Source: Streptomyces albidus (ex Kaewkla and Franco 2022) | GTDB lineage: Bacteria; Actinomycetota; Actinomycetes; Streptomycetales; Streptomycetaceae | Reading direction: 5' to 3' | Length of the DNA stretch: 64,000 bases | NCBI RefSeq assembly: GCF_013870515.1 | Contig: NZ_JACBXA010000002.1 | Coordinates: forward strand, 52,967-116,966 | In this document: positions 35,408 through 44,264 of the stretch, in pieces | How positions within the stretch are numbered: the first letter of the stretch is position 1 | Layout of the letters: each line of letters starts with the position of its first letter | Notes under the pieces: generated by a model | What the model saw: the letters and a program-made list of their open reading frames with translations, nothing else | Told to the model about the DNA's origin: nothing | The model's database searches: none | Program-made: the position numbers and the translations under genes

Positions 35408-36717
35408 CGGAGCTCCTCGTGGGCGGTCTCGCGTAGCGTGAAGATCGTCAGGAACGCGATGACCGAGCCGACGGTGACGTAGACGAAGAACAGGTCGGGG
35501 TGGCCTGCGTTGGACAGGGAGGTGATCACCAGCGGCGCCGTCCCGCCGAATATCGCGACCGTGATGTTGTACCAGGCGCCGATGCCCACGCCGCGCAGCT
35601 CGGTCGGGAACAGCTCGCTCATGATGGCCGGTGCGATGGATGACATCAGGGCGTACAGGCCAAGACCCGTGCAGAAGACGACCAGCAGTTGCGGCAGCCC
35701 GGCCCCGGGGGTGATGAGCTTGGACAGCGGGATGATCAGGCAGGCGAGGGCCGCGGACCAGAAAAGCAGCTGCGGCTTGCGTCCGAACCGGTCCGACAGC
35801 TTGCCGAACGGATACTGCAGCACGATGAAGAGCGCCGTTCCGACAGAGAGCGCGATGAACACGTCGTTGTCGTCGGCTTTTTGGGAATTCACGGCGTACG
35901 GCGTGAGCGCGCTGAAGAACGTGTAGTAGTTCAGCGTGTTCAGCAGCGTGATGCCGACCAGCTGCCCCACCGCCTTGGGGTGCTGCGTGATCGTCGTCAG
36001 CAGGGGCCGCTTCGTGCGCGCGGCCTTGTTCTTGTTCTGCTCGAACCGCTCGGTCTCAGAGATGGTGCGCCGCAAGTACACACCCACGACCGCGAGGAGT
36101 CCGCCCACGATGAACGGGATACGCCACCCGTACTCGCGTAGCTGGTCGTCGGTGAGCACGGACGAGAGGAAGGCCCCCAGCAGCGAGGCGAGCAGCAGTG
36201 CCGAGCCGGTCGAGATGTAGAAGAACGACGAGTACTGCCCTCGGCGTCCCCGGGGGGCGATCTCGGCCAGGTACGCCGAGGCGTTGGAGACTTCGCCGCC
36301 GAGCGACATGCCCTGCGAGATGCGGGCCAGCAGGAGCAGGATCGGAGCCAGCCAGCCGACCTGCTCGTAGGTGGGCAGCAGGCCGATTGCCAGCGAGCCG
36401 CCGGCCATCATCAGGATGGTCAAGATCATGGCCGTCCTGCGGCCGCGGACGTCGGCCAGGCGACCCAGCAGCCACCCGCCGACCGGGCGGAAGAAGAAGG
36501 CGACCGCGTACGTCGCCGTCGTGTTCACCAGAGCGAGCTCGGGGTTGTCGCCGGGAAAGAACTGCGTCGCGAAGTAGATCAGGAATGTCGCATAAATGGT
36601 CCAGTCGTACCACTCGATGGCGTTGCCGATGCTGGCTGCGACGAGGGTCCTGACCGGCAACTTGTGAGGGCCCGCGTCGACGGTGGTCTCCGCCGCGTCC
36701 TGCGTGTTGTCGCTCAT
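35404..36717 (-). CDS. MFS transporter, metabolite/H+ symporter family
   Basis: A 437-aa proton-coupled carrier of the MHS group (shikimate/proline/alpha-ketoglutarate permease-like). It starts ...LPVRTLVAASIGNAIEWYDWTIYATF, the family-typical first helix, and has RPVGGWLLGRLADVRGRRTAM and GRKPQLLFW loops. Twelve hydrophobic segments are visible. The ATG at 36717 follows GGAG. It is co-transcribed with the M20 peptidase. It resembles the second MHS carrier at 39144-40487, suggesting two parallel uptake-hydrolysis units in the island. Confidence 0.93.
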   Translation of the reverse strand: MSDNTQDAAETTVDAGPHKLPVRTLVAASIGNAIEWYDWTIYATFLIYFATQFFPGDNPELALVNTTATYAVAFFFRPVGGWLLGRLADVRGRRTAMILTILMMAGGSLAIGLLPTYEQVGWLAPILLLLARISQGMSLGGEVSNASAYLAEIAPRGRRGQYSSFFYISTGSALLLASLLGAFLSSVLTDDQLREYGWRIPFIVGGLLAVVGVYLRRTISETERFEQNKNKAARTKRPLLTTITQHPKAVGQLVGITLLNTLNYYTFFSALTPYAVNSQKADDNDVFIALSVGTALFIVLQYPFGKLSDRFGRKPQLLFWSAALACLIIPLSKLITPGAGLPQLLVVFCTGLGLYALMSSIAPAIMSELFPTELRGVGIGAWYNITVAIFGGTAPLVITSLSNAGHPDLFFVYVTVGSVIAFLTIFTLRETAHEELR

Positions 36718-37299
36718 TGGCGCTCCGTGAGTGTGAGAGCCCCCGATAATTGGACGAATGGCTGAGCCAAAGTAGCAGCGTCGACACTTCCCGGCCAGAG
36801 TCGAATCCACGGGTTCTTCTCCACCACCACATCCGTAAAGAGAGCGCCCCAAGGGGTACACGCAGCCCCACTGCGAATACTTGGCAGGGAGCCGGGACAG
36901 CTAGAGCACCCGGAACCCCCGAGGGGCCAGCGAAGCGGAGAACGAACGAGCAAGAGGCCAACAAGTGGTGGCCGACAATGAGCCGAGGGACTCAGCCACT
37001 ACGTCTCCGGCCCGTCGGTATCCCCTGGCACGATCTCCGTTTGCTCGTGGACTGCGCGGAGTGCTGTCTGATTCGTCGACGCGGGTGTGTGGTGGCTGTC
37101 GTGGCGTTCGCGTTTTCGCGCCAGGTGTCAGCAAGGCTCGAGGGGTCCGTGCACGCTGGGTCTGGAAGCGAGCAGCACACGCCCAAGACGCCAAGTGCCT
37201 TACGGATCAGCACAATTGGCAGGCTGTCAGGCCCCACCCAAGTCTTTGAGGGATGGGTCGTCCCTGGCTCGAATCAGTGCGTGACGCGAACGTGGTGTG
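36718..37299. other. Intergenic region, no gene seen
   Basis: About 580 bp upstream of the MFS-M20 operon, reaching the 3' end of the SDR gene. Frames are short and lack ribosome binding sites. I see no recognisable remnant. Confidence 0.45.
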
Positions 37300-38076
37300 T
37301 CAGTTCTTGGGTGTGCGGGAGCGCGCCATCTTGGCCGCGACGGCGCGGGGGAGGTGGCGCGCCGCGAAGGCGTACGCCTTGTACTGCCAGCCGGTGACAC
37401 TGACCGGCTTGCCTCGGTGGAGGTCGTGCAGTGCTTGACGTACGACGGCATCGACGTCGAGCCAGGCCCAGTCGGGCAGGCTGCTGAGGTCCATCCCGGC
37501 ACGCTCCTGGAACTCGGTGCGGGTGAACCCGGGGCACATGGCGAGGACTTTGACGTTGTGCGGGGCGAGGTCCACGCGCAGCGATTCGCTGAACGCGGTG
37601 AGCCATGCCTTGGCGGCGCCGTATGTACCGGTGGGCAGGAGCGCGGCGACGGAGGAGACGTTGATGATGGCGCCGCGCCCGCGCGCGGTCATGCCTGGGG
37701 TGGCGGCGTGGGTGAGGCGCATCGGCACCCGGGTGAGCAGGTCGAGCATCCGCTCCTCGTCCTCGATCGCGCTGTGGGGGAAGGGCGCGGGCAGGCCGAA
37801 GCCGGCGTTGTTGACCAGGACGTCGACGGGGGAGACGGAATCGCCGGCGGTGGCGGCGAGGCGGGCCTCGACCCGTGCGCAACCGTCCCGCTCGAGAAGA
37901 TCGGCTACGAGCACCTCGCCTCCGACGCCGTATCGGGAGTGCAGCTCGTCGGCGGCTGCCGTGAGGCGGGCCTCGTCGCGGGCGACGAGGACGAGATCCG
38001 CTCCGCGGGCGGCGAGTTGGCGGGCGAAGCAGGCTCCGAGGCCGGAACTGGCTCCGGTGATCAATACCGTGGTCAT
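37300..38076 (-). CDS. Short-chain dehydrogenase/reductase
   Basis: A 258-aa classical SDR oxidoreductase with NAD(P) site TGASSGLG (residues 8-15), NNAGFG, and INVSSVAALLPTGTYGAAKAWLTAFSESL containing catalytic Ser and YGAAK (Tyr, Lys). The ATG at 38076 gives the normal SDR N-terminus MTTVLITGASSG. The C-terminal extension (YKAYAFAARHLPRAVAAKMA) resembles SDRs acting on lipids or retinol-like substrates. Isolated gene; substrate unknown. Confidence 0.92.
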   Translation of the reverse strand: MTTVLITGASSGLGACFARQLAARGADLVLVARDEARLTAAADELHSRYGVGGEVLVADLLERDGCARVEARLAATAGDSVSPVDVLVNNAGFGLPAPFPHSAIEDEERMLDLLTRVPMRLTHAATPGMTARGRGAIINVSSVAALLPTGTYGAAKAWLTAFSESLRVDLAPHNVKVLAMCPGFTRTEFQERAGMDLSSLPDWAWLDVDAVVRQALHDLHRGKPVSVTGWQYKAYAFAARHLPRAVAAKMARSRTPKN

Positions 38077-38447
38077 GGGTTCCCGAGGGGTGTGTGTATC
38101 GGCCGCGCCGCAGCAGGTACGGGCGGAGTTGGTGGCTGCCCGCTGGTCGTGACAGCAGCGGCGCTTCAACACCCATGCTGGGTCGTTGCGCTCGAAGTGA
38201 GCAACACCTTCAGCACGTCAAGGGCTGTATGAGTTAGGCGAATTGAGATGCTGTCAGGCGCAGACATGAGTTTCGACAGATGGGTATTGCCCAGGCATGG
38301 AGGTGGACGTTGTGGCGGGCGGTTGTCAGGCACGAACTCTTCAAGACCGGCGCATCGAGAACCACATACGTGCTGGCGACGCCGCGCTGCCTTGACCGGC
38401 GGTATGGCTCGAACCACTGAGTGTCGGGTGCCTGAGCGAGAGGGAAG
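38077..38447. other. Intergenic region with a dispersed repeat
   Basis: About 370 bp between divergent genes. Contains the repeat copy at 38211-38263. No supported gene. Confidence 0.45.
38211..38263. repeat. Dispersed repeat copy 2
   Basis: Matches 13311-13379 in CAGCACGTCAAGGGCTGTA and in the GGCGAATTGAGATGCTGTCA block (2 mismatches in 27). On the minus strand it includes TTGACGTGCTG, which could be a promoter element, but function is unknown. Confidence 0.5.
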
Positions 38448-38831
38448 ATGACGAATCTGAACGTCGTGGTGACGTGGGTGGACGCACGCGAGAGGCTGCC
38501 TTGGAGTGGTGCACCGGTGGCAGCAGCGATCACGGGCCGGTATCCAGTTGACAGCGCCGCTGAGTCCGATACGGGGCTGGGTGAAGAATTTTGGCTGGTG
38601 AGGCCAATGGTCTTCATGACTCTGCACTGGAGTGAGGACGGGGCAGAGCACAGAGACTGCTTCGTCGACTCCGACGGGATTGTCCGTTTGCCCTACGGCC
38701 TTGCCAGTGAGGAGAACGTGACTCACTGGGCTGAGCTTCCCACCCTGCCAGGCGAGATGACGCACGGCCTTCTTGGGGAAGATGCGCAGTCAGCTCTCCA
38801 GAACGCGTGGGACCTTCGTCCCAGCACCTGA
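38448..38831 (+). CDS. Hypothetical protein
   Basis: A 127-aa soluble protein I do not recognise. The ATG at 38448 follows GAGAGGGAAG. It begins LNVVVTWVDARERLPWSGAPVAAAITGRYP, which resembles the WVDAxExLP start of DUF551-type proteins, then has a hydrophobic beta segment (WLVRPMVFMTLHW). There is no signal peptide. Base use fits the neighbours. Probably a real small gene; alternatives include a phage-type accessory protein. Confidence 0.6.
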   Translation: MTNLNVVVTWVDARERLPWSGAPVAAAITGRYPVDSAAESDTGLGEEFWLVRPMVFMTLHWSEDGAEHRDCFVDSDGIVRLPYGLASEENVTHWAELPTLPGEMTHGLLGEDAQSALQNAWDLRPST

Positions 38832-39143
38832 CCCACGGCCTGCCATGTGGCGACCCGGACACTCGACGACTTGCCCGCCGCTCCAAATCGCAGGCGTGGA
38901 ACCGGGACAGCCGCCGCGGCGCAATCAAGGGCCAGACTCTTTACGAACGCCTTCCGCAGTAAAGCCCATCGTCCGCAGGATCCCATTAGCTGCACATGCC
39001 GAACGTCTTGCAGTCTCAGTGGCAAGAGGCATCGATCAGACCGGGGGCACCATCGATTTTTTCCTCTGGTTGGGACCGGGATGGCCATCTACGCTGCTGC
39101 GCACCCCGGTTATCGGGAGATCCCCGCTGATGTAGGAGCATCG
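38832..39143. other. Intergenic region upstream of the catabolic cluster
   Basis: About 310 bp. AT-richer around ATCGATTTTTTCC (39052-39064), probably the promoter region of the MFS gene. No gene. Confidence 0.45.
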
Positions 39144-40487
39144 ATGGCAACCACGCTTGCGGATGACCGGACAACGCAAAAGGGTCTACGACGCAGTGTC
39201 ATCGCTGGGTCCATCGGCGTTCTCGTCCACTGGTTCGACTGGGCGGTCTACGCCTATATGGCCACGACGGTGGCGGACATCTTCTTCCCCAACCAGGACG
39301 GTACCGCCAGCCTCCTCTCCGTTTTCGCCGTTTTCGCCATCGCGTTCTTTGTCCGGCCTCTCGGATCGGTCATCTTCGGCCACCTGGGTGATCGCTTCGG
39401 CCGCAAGAAGACCCTCTCCCTGGTCATCATTTCCATGGCCGCCGGAACTCTGCTGCTCGGTCTGATTCCCGGCTACGACACGATCGGTGTGATGGCGCCG
39501 ATACTCCTCGTCGTCGCCCGGATCATTCAGGGTCTCGCGGCCGGTGGTGAGTTCGGTTCAGCTGCTGCCTTCCTCGCGGAGTACTCCCCGGCGAAGCGTC
39601 GTGGGCTGGGGACCTCAGCCATCGAGGTCGGCTCCGTACTCGGCTTCCTGCTCGCGTCCTTCGTCGTGTGGGCGCTCCACGCGACGTTGAGCGAAGAGGC
39701 GATCATCGCCGGCGGCTGGCGTATTCCCTTCCTCCTGACGGTTCCTCTGGCCCTCGTCGGCTTGTACATCCGACTGAAGGTCGAGGACACCCCGGAGTAC
39801 CGCGCGCTTGAGGAGCTCGACACCATTCCCGCGTCGCCCGTCACCGAGGTCTTCAAGAGCAACCGCAAGCAGTTCTTCCAGACCATCGGTGTCGAGACCT
39901 TCATGAACTGCACGTTCTACGTGGTGCTGGTCTACCTCCTCACCTACCAGGAGGAGGTTGTGGGGCTGCACCCCGATCAGGCCGCTCTGCTCTCGACGGC
40001 CGCGTCACTGGTCGCCATCGCCCTCATCCCGCTTTCCGGGATCGCCTCCGACCGTGTGGGGCGCAGGCCGGTCCTGCTGAGCGCTGCCGGGATGCTCATC
40101 GTGGGTGCCGTGCCCCTGTTCCTCCTCATGCGCCAAGGCTCCGAGTCCGCTGCCTTCGCGGCGACCGCCGGCCTGGCCGCCATTCTGGCGATCATCCTGG
40201 GCACGCACTCCGCGACCGTCGCCGAGCTCTTCCCCACCCGCACCCGGCAGAGCGGCCTGTCCATGGCCTACGCGATTGCCGGTGCCGCCTTCGCCGGCAC
40301 CCTGCCGTACATCAACACGTGGCTCATCTCGGCAACGGATGACCCGATGATCCCGGCCTACACGCTCATCGTCGTCGGCATCGTGGGCCTGCTGACGGTC
40401 CTGACGATCCCGGAGACCAAGGGCACCGACCTCCTCCACGAGTCGGACGTCTCCGCGGGAAGCCGAGTCTCTGCACCCGTACGCTGA
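39144..40487 (+). CDS. MFS transporter, metabolite/H+ symporter family
   Basis: A 447-aa MHS-type carrier. The ATG at 39144 follows AGGAG (39134-39138). The start LRRSVIAGSIGVLVHWFDWAVYAYMATTVADIFFP and the loop GHLGDRFGRKKTLSLVI are family hallmarks. It contains QGLAAGGEFGSAAAFLAEYSP and 12 membrane segments. First gene of a plus-strand run: carrier, LysR, flavin monooxygenase, RidA, DUF1028, M20. It is probably the importer of that pathway's substrate. Confidence 0.93.
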   Translation: MATTLADDRTTQKGLRRSVIAGSIGVLVHWFDWAVYAYMATTVADIFFPNQDGTASLLSVFAVFAIAFFVRPLGSVIFGHLGDRFGRKKTLSLVIISMAAGTLLLGLIPGYDTIGVMAPILLVVARIIQGLAAGGEFGSAAAFLAEYSPAKRRGLGTSAIEVGSVLGFLLASFVVWALHATLSEEAIIAGGWRIPFLLTVPLALVGLYIRLKVEDTPEYRALEELDTIPASPVTEVFKSNRKQFFQTIGVETFMNCTFYVVLVYLLTYQEEVVGLHPDQAALLSTAASLVAIALIPLSGIASDRVGRRPVLLSAAGMLIVGAVPLFLLMRQGSESAAFAATAGLAAILAIILGTHSATVAELFPTRTRQSGLSMAYAIAGAAFAGTLPYINTWLISATDDPMIPAYTLIVVGIVGLLTVLTIPETKGTDLLHESDVSAGSRVSAPVR

Positions 40488-40555
40488 GCAGCAGCGATGA
40501 CGGCGGCCGCCAGGCCGGCCCCGCTGTCGGTGCACCGTGGCGGACGGGAGTGCTC

Positions 40556-41479
40556 ATGATCAACGTGACCCTGCGGCAGCTCGACTACCTGGTCGCGGTC
40601 GCCGAGCATGGGACGGTGACTGCCGCGGCGCAGGCTCTCCATCTCTCGCAGTCGACGGTCTCCTCCGCGATTGCCGACCTCGAGCGCGTCCTCAAGATCA
40701 ACCTCTTCGTGCGGCATGCCCGGGGGCTGTCGCTCACCCGTGACGGCCAGATGGTCCTCGCCGAGGCCAGGCGCCTGCTGCGGGAGGTCTCGAGCCTGGA
40801 GCGCCGTGTGGCAGGCCTGAGTGGGGAGCTGGCAGGGGAACTTCACATCGGTTGCTATTCGACGATTGCGCCCCTCCTTCTTCCCGCCGTCGTCACCGAG
40901 TTCATGCTCCATTACCCGGCCGTGGACGTGAACTTCTCGGAAGGGTCGCAGCACGCGCTCCTGGAACAGATGGAACAGGGCAAGAGCGACGTGGCCGTCA
41001 TGTACGCGTACCGGTTCCGGAATCATTTGACGGACCTCGGCCATACCGCCACCAAGCTGACGTCCGTGCCGCCTTACGTCCTGCTGCATCCTGAGCACGG
41101 CCTTGCCCAGGCGGACTCCGTGGCATTGCGTGATCTGGCGGGGGAGCCCTATATCCTCTTCGACCTCGAGCCGGGTGGGCAGTACTTCCTGTCCGTCTTC
41201 GAGGCGGAGGGTGTGACCCCCGACATCCGCTTCCGCACGCCCAATTCCGAGCTCGTGCGCTGCCTGGTCGCCAGGGGTGCGGGGTATTCGCTGCTGAGTC
41301 AACGGCCGAAGACGACGGTCAGTTACGAGGGCCTGCCGTACGTGGCCAAGGAACTCACAGTCAGACACGAGGGATTGGATGTCGTCGCGGTCACGCCGGG
41401 CGACCGAGTGCCCAGCAAACGGGTCGCGACATTCATCGAGATGGCCGTGCATCTCCTCAGGCCCGAGGTATTGAGATAA
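40556..41479 (+). CDS. LysR family transcriptional regulator
   Basis: A 307-aa LysR regulator. Helix-turn-helix in LDYLVAVAEHGTVTAAAQALHLSQSTVSSAIADLERVLKINLFVR, then an effector domain (LHIGCYSTIAPLLLPAVVTEF). ATG 40556 follows GGGAG by 5 nt; GTG 40550 is the alternative. Its position, in the same direction between the carrier and the enzymes, is unusual for LysR genes, which are mostly divergent from targets. It probably senses the substrate or an intermediate of the pathway. Confidence 0.9.
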   Translation: MINVTLRQLDYLVAVAEHGTVTAAAQALHLSQSTVSSAIADLERVLKINLFVRHARGLSLTRDGQMVLAEARRLLREVSSLERRVAGLSGELAGELHIGCYSTIAPLLLPAVVTEFMLHYPAVDVNFSEGSQHALLEQMEQGKSDVAVMYAYRFRNHLTDLGHTATKLTSVPPYVLLHPEHGLAQADSVALRDLAGEPYILFDLEPGGQYFLSVFEAEGVTPDIRFRTPNSELVRCLVARGAGYSLLSQRPKTTVSYEGLPYVAKELTVRHEGLDVVAVTPGDRVPSKRVATFIEMAVHLLRPEVLR

Positions 41480-41766
41480 CCGAAGGGACCTACGGAAATC
41501 CATTCTGGATGACGAGACCGCTTCTCCGTACGGTGGTGAACATCCGACCGGGGCAATGGCCGTGGAGACAAAGGGAGCCAGGTAAGTGCTGCGCATTGAA
41601 GCAGAACTCGTCGAGTTCCTGCGTGTCCCGACGCCAGTATCGCCGCCAGGCCAGGACGCCAGACACTCCTCACTCCACCTCACCGGTGGCAGGACAAAGT
41701 GAGTCCTTCCCGGACGAGTCGCCGACCGGCGGTGCAACAGACCAAATGCAGTGGAGGTACGTACGG
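41480..41766. other. Leader region of the monooxygenase gene
   Basis: About 290 bp without a supported gene. Likely holds the promoter regulated by the LysR protein, but I see no clear T-N11-A palindrome. Confidence 0.4.
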
Positions 41767-43032
41767 ATGTCGAGCACAGCCACGGAAGTTCTCGTCGTGG
41801 GCGGAGGTCAGGCCGGGATCGCCATGAGCGAGCATCTCGGCAACCACGGCGTCCCGCACGTCGTCCTGGAGCGCGACCGCGTCGCCGAGCGGTGGCGGAC
41901 GTCCCGTTGGGATTCGCTCGTGGCCAACGGCCCGGCGTGGCACGACCGTTTCCCGAACCTGGAGTTCCCGTGCGCACCCGACGCCTTCCCAACGAAGGAA
42001 GAGGTGGCGGCCTATCTTGCGGAGTACGCGGAGAAGATCAACGCTCCGATCCGCACCGGGGTCGAGGTGATATCCGTGACCAAGAACATCGGAGAGCCCG
42101 GATTCCACGTGGTCACCTCGGAGGGCACCATCGACGCCCGCTACGTGGTGGCCGCGACGGGTCCCTTCCAGAAGCCGGTGATCCCGGCCGTCGTGCCTGA
42201 CGCGGCCGGCATCCAGCAGATCCACTCCAGCACCTACTGCAACCCGCGGCAGCTACCGGAAGGGGCCGTCCTCGTGATCGGGGCCGGGTCCTCGGGAGTG
42301 CAGATCGCCGACGAACTCCGAGGGTCGGGCCGCGAGGTCTACCTTGCCGTCGGCCCGCACGACCGGCCCCCGCGGCGCTACCGCGGCCGTGACTTCGTCT
42401 GGTGGCTCGGTGTCCTGAACAAGTGGGAGGCGGCAACGCCGCCCCAGGGCGCCGAGCACGTCACCATCGCGGTCAGTGGCGCCCGCGGCGGCCACACCGT
42501 CGACTTCCGCAACCTCGCCGCGGACGGCATCAAGCTGGTCGGGACGGCCGAGTCCTACGAGGACGGGAAGATCCGGTTCGCTCCGGACCTCAAGCAGAAC
42601 ATCTCGCAGGGCGACGCCAACTACCTGTCACTGCTCCAGGAGGCCGACGCCTACATCGAACGCAACGGCCTCGACCTGCCCGAGGAGCCAGGGGCCCACC
42701 ACCTCCAGCCCGACCCGGAGTGCGTGACGAACCCCCTGCTCCAACTCGACCTCACCGGGGCGGGCGTGACCTCGATCGTCTGGGCCACCGGCTTCACACA
42801 GGACTACAGCTGGCTGAAGGTCGACGCGTTCGACGAGACGGGGCGACCGCAGCACCGTCGTGGCATCTCTTCCGAGCCCGGCGTCTTCTTCCTCGGCCTG
42901 CCGTGGCAGTCACGGCGCGGATCAAGCTTCCTCTGGGGTGTCTGGCACGACGCCGGATTCCTCGTCGACCACATCATGATCCGCCGGGCCTACCGCGCCT
43001 ACAACTCCGCGGAGGCGGCGGCGACCGCGTAG
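41767..43032 (+). CDS. Flavin-containing monooxygenase-like (CzcO-type)
   Basis: A 421-aa FAD/NAD(P)H-dependent oxygenase. The FAD site VVGGGQAGIAMSEHL is near residue 9. The second dinucleotide site VLVIGAGSSGVQIADEL is near residue 168. The intervening ERWRTSRWDSLVANGPAWHDRFP and the late IVWATGFTQDYSWL are typical of CzcO/YUCCA-like flavin monooxygenases. GGAGG precedes the ATG at 41767. It probably N- or C-oxygenates the imported compound. The downstream RidA suggests a reactive enamine, imine or related intermediate is formed (inference). Confidence 0.9.
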   Translation: MSSTATEVLVVGGGQAGIAMSEHLGNHGVPHVVLERDRVAERWRTSRWDSLVANGPAWHDRFPNLEFPCAPDAFPTKEEVAAYLAEYAEKINAPIRTGVEVISVTKNIGEPGFHVVTSEGTIDARYVVAATGPFQKPVIPAVVPDAAGIQQIHSSTYCNPRQLPEGAVLVIGAGSSGVQIADELRGSGREVYLAVGPHDRPPRRYRGRDFVWWLGVLNKWEAATPPQGAEHVTIAVSGARGGHTVDFRNLAADGIKLVGTAESYEDGKIRFAPDLKQNISQGDANYLSLLQEADAYIERNGLDLPEEPGAHHLQPDPECVTNPLLQLDLTGAGVTSIVWATGFTQDYSWLKVDAFDETGRPQHRRGISSEPGVFFLGLPWQSRRGSSFLWGVWHDAGFLVDHIMIRRAYRAYNSAEAAATA

Positions 43033-43182
43033 TTGGAGCCTCCCGCTGCTGCGTCACCTTCGGGGCGACCCCTCGATCACGCCGTCACCCACCTGTCCGC
43101 CGACTTCAATTCAGAGGTCTCGAACGGCCCTTGCAGCGCCCTGCAGTTCGGCCCGGGAGCTCCCAGAGATGGGGAAACGCTC

Positions 43183-43599
43183 ATGAAGCACACCAGAATC
43201 CGTACCTTCAACACCAAGGACACCTACCCCGAGCAGAACCTCGACAATGACCTGTGCCAGGCCGTCGTCGCCGGTGGCGTCGTATATCTGCGGGGGCAGA
43301 TCGGTCAGGATCTGGAAACCCGCGAGAGTGTGGGCATCGGCGACGTCGAGGCCCAGGCGGAGAAGGCGATGTCGAACATCGCCATGCTGCTGGAAGAGGC
43401 CGGCGGCGAGCTCGAGGACATCGTCAAGGTCGTCGTCTACCTTACCGACATCCGCTACCGCGAGACGGTGTACCGCGTGATGGGGCGTTGGCTCAAGGGC
43501 GTCCACCCGGTCTCGACCGGCATCGTCGTTCAGGCGCTCGCCCGTCCCGAGTGGCTCGTAGAGATCGATGCCACGGCCGTTCTCGGGGAGCGTGCATGA
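43183..43599 (+). CDS. RidA/YjgF family deaminase-like protein
   Basis: A 138-aa trimeric RidA-fold protein. RidA relatives hydrolyse reactive enamines and imines or related intermediates. The block AQAEKAMSNIAMLLEEAGGELEDIVKVVVYLTDIRYRETVYRV is the family core. The C-terminal WLVEIDATAVL is conserved, but the imine-binding Arg of RidA proper (usually in RxAxxVxxLPxxxxVEIE) appears as ALARPEWLVEIDA, so it belongs to another YjgF subgroup. GGGGAAA precedes the ATG at 43183. Its stop overlaps the DUF1028 start (ATGA). Confidence 0.92.
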   Translation: MKHTRIRTFNTKDTYPEQNLDNDLCQAVVAGGVVYLRGQIGQDLETRESVGIGDVEAQAEKAMSNIAMLLEEAGGELEDIVKVVVYLTDIRYRETVYRVMGRWLKGVHPVSTGIVVQALARPEWLVEIDATAVLGERA

Positions 43600-44264
43600 C
43601 GTTCTCCATCGTGGCCAGGGACGGCTCCGGCGCCTTCGGTATGGCGGTCACCTCATCCTCTCCCTGCGTGGCTGCGCGCTGCCTCCACCTTCGCTGTGGT
43701 GTGGGCGTCGTGGCCTCCCAGAACATCACCGACCCCCGGTTCGGTGACTGGCTCCTCGACAGGCTCGCCGAGGGAGCTTCGGCCGACGAGGCCCTGGCAG
43801 GGCTCCGCGAGCACGACGACACGATGGACTACCGTCAGGTGGCCGTCATCGGGGCTCAGGACGCTCCGGCGGTCCATTCCGGCGGGCGGACCCTCGGTGT
43901 CCACCACTCGCGGACGTCGGAGCACGCGGTGGCCGCCGGCAATCTGCTCGACAGCACCGGTGTCGTCGACGCCGTCCTGAAGGGGTTCGAGTCCGCCGTC
44001 GGCGAGTTGGAGCGGCGGCTCCTCACAGCGCTGAAGGCCGGTCTGGCTGCCGGTGGCGAAGCCGGCGACCTCCACTCGGCCGGACTCGCTGTCGCTCGCG
44101 ACGCCGGGTGGCGCGAGACCGACCTCCGCGTCGACTGGAGCGAGACTCCGATCTCCGATCTGGAGGTGCTGCTGGAGATGTGGCTGCCACAGCGCCGGGA
44201 CTACGTGACGCGCGGCATCGACCCCAGCACGGCCCCGGCGTACGGGGTGCCCGGCGATGAATGA
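43596..44264 (+). CDS. DUF1028 family protein (Ntn-hydrolase-like)
   Basis: A 222-aa protein. MTFSIVARDGSGAFGMAVTSSSP and GVGVVASQNITDPRFGDWLLDRL are the hallmark start of DUF1028, a family placed in the Ntn hydrolase clan. Thr2 would become N-terminal if Met is removed and is the obvious nucleophile candidate (inference). It overlaps RidA by 4 nt and the M20 gene by 8 nt, so the three are tightly coupled. It is expected to split an amide bond in the same pathway. No activity is established for the family to my knowledge. Confidence 0.88.
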   Translation: MTFSIVARDGSGAFGMAVTSSSPCVAARCLHLRCGVGVVASQNITDPRFGDWLLDRLAEGASADEALAGLREHDDTMDYRQVAVIGAQDAPAVHSGGRTLGVHHSRTSEHAVAAGNLLDSTGVVDAVLKGFESAVGELERRLLTALKAGLAAGGEAGDLHSAGLAVARDAGWRETDLRVDWSETPISDLEVLLEMWLPQRRDYVTRGIDPSTAPAYGVPGDE

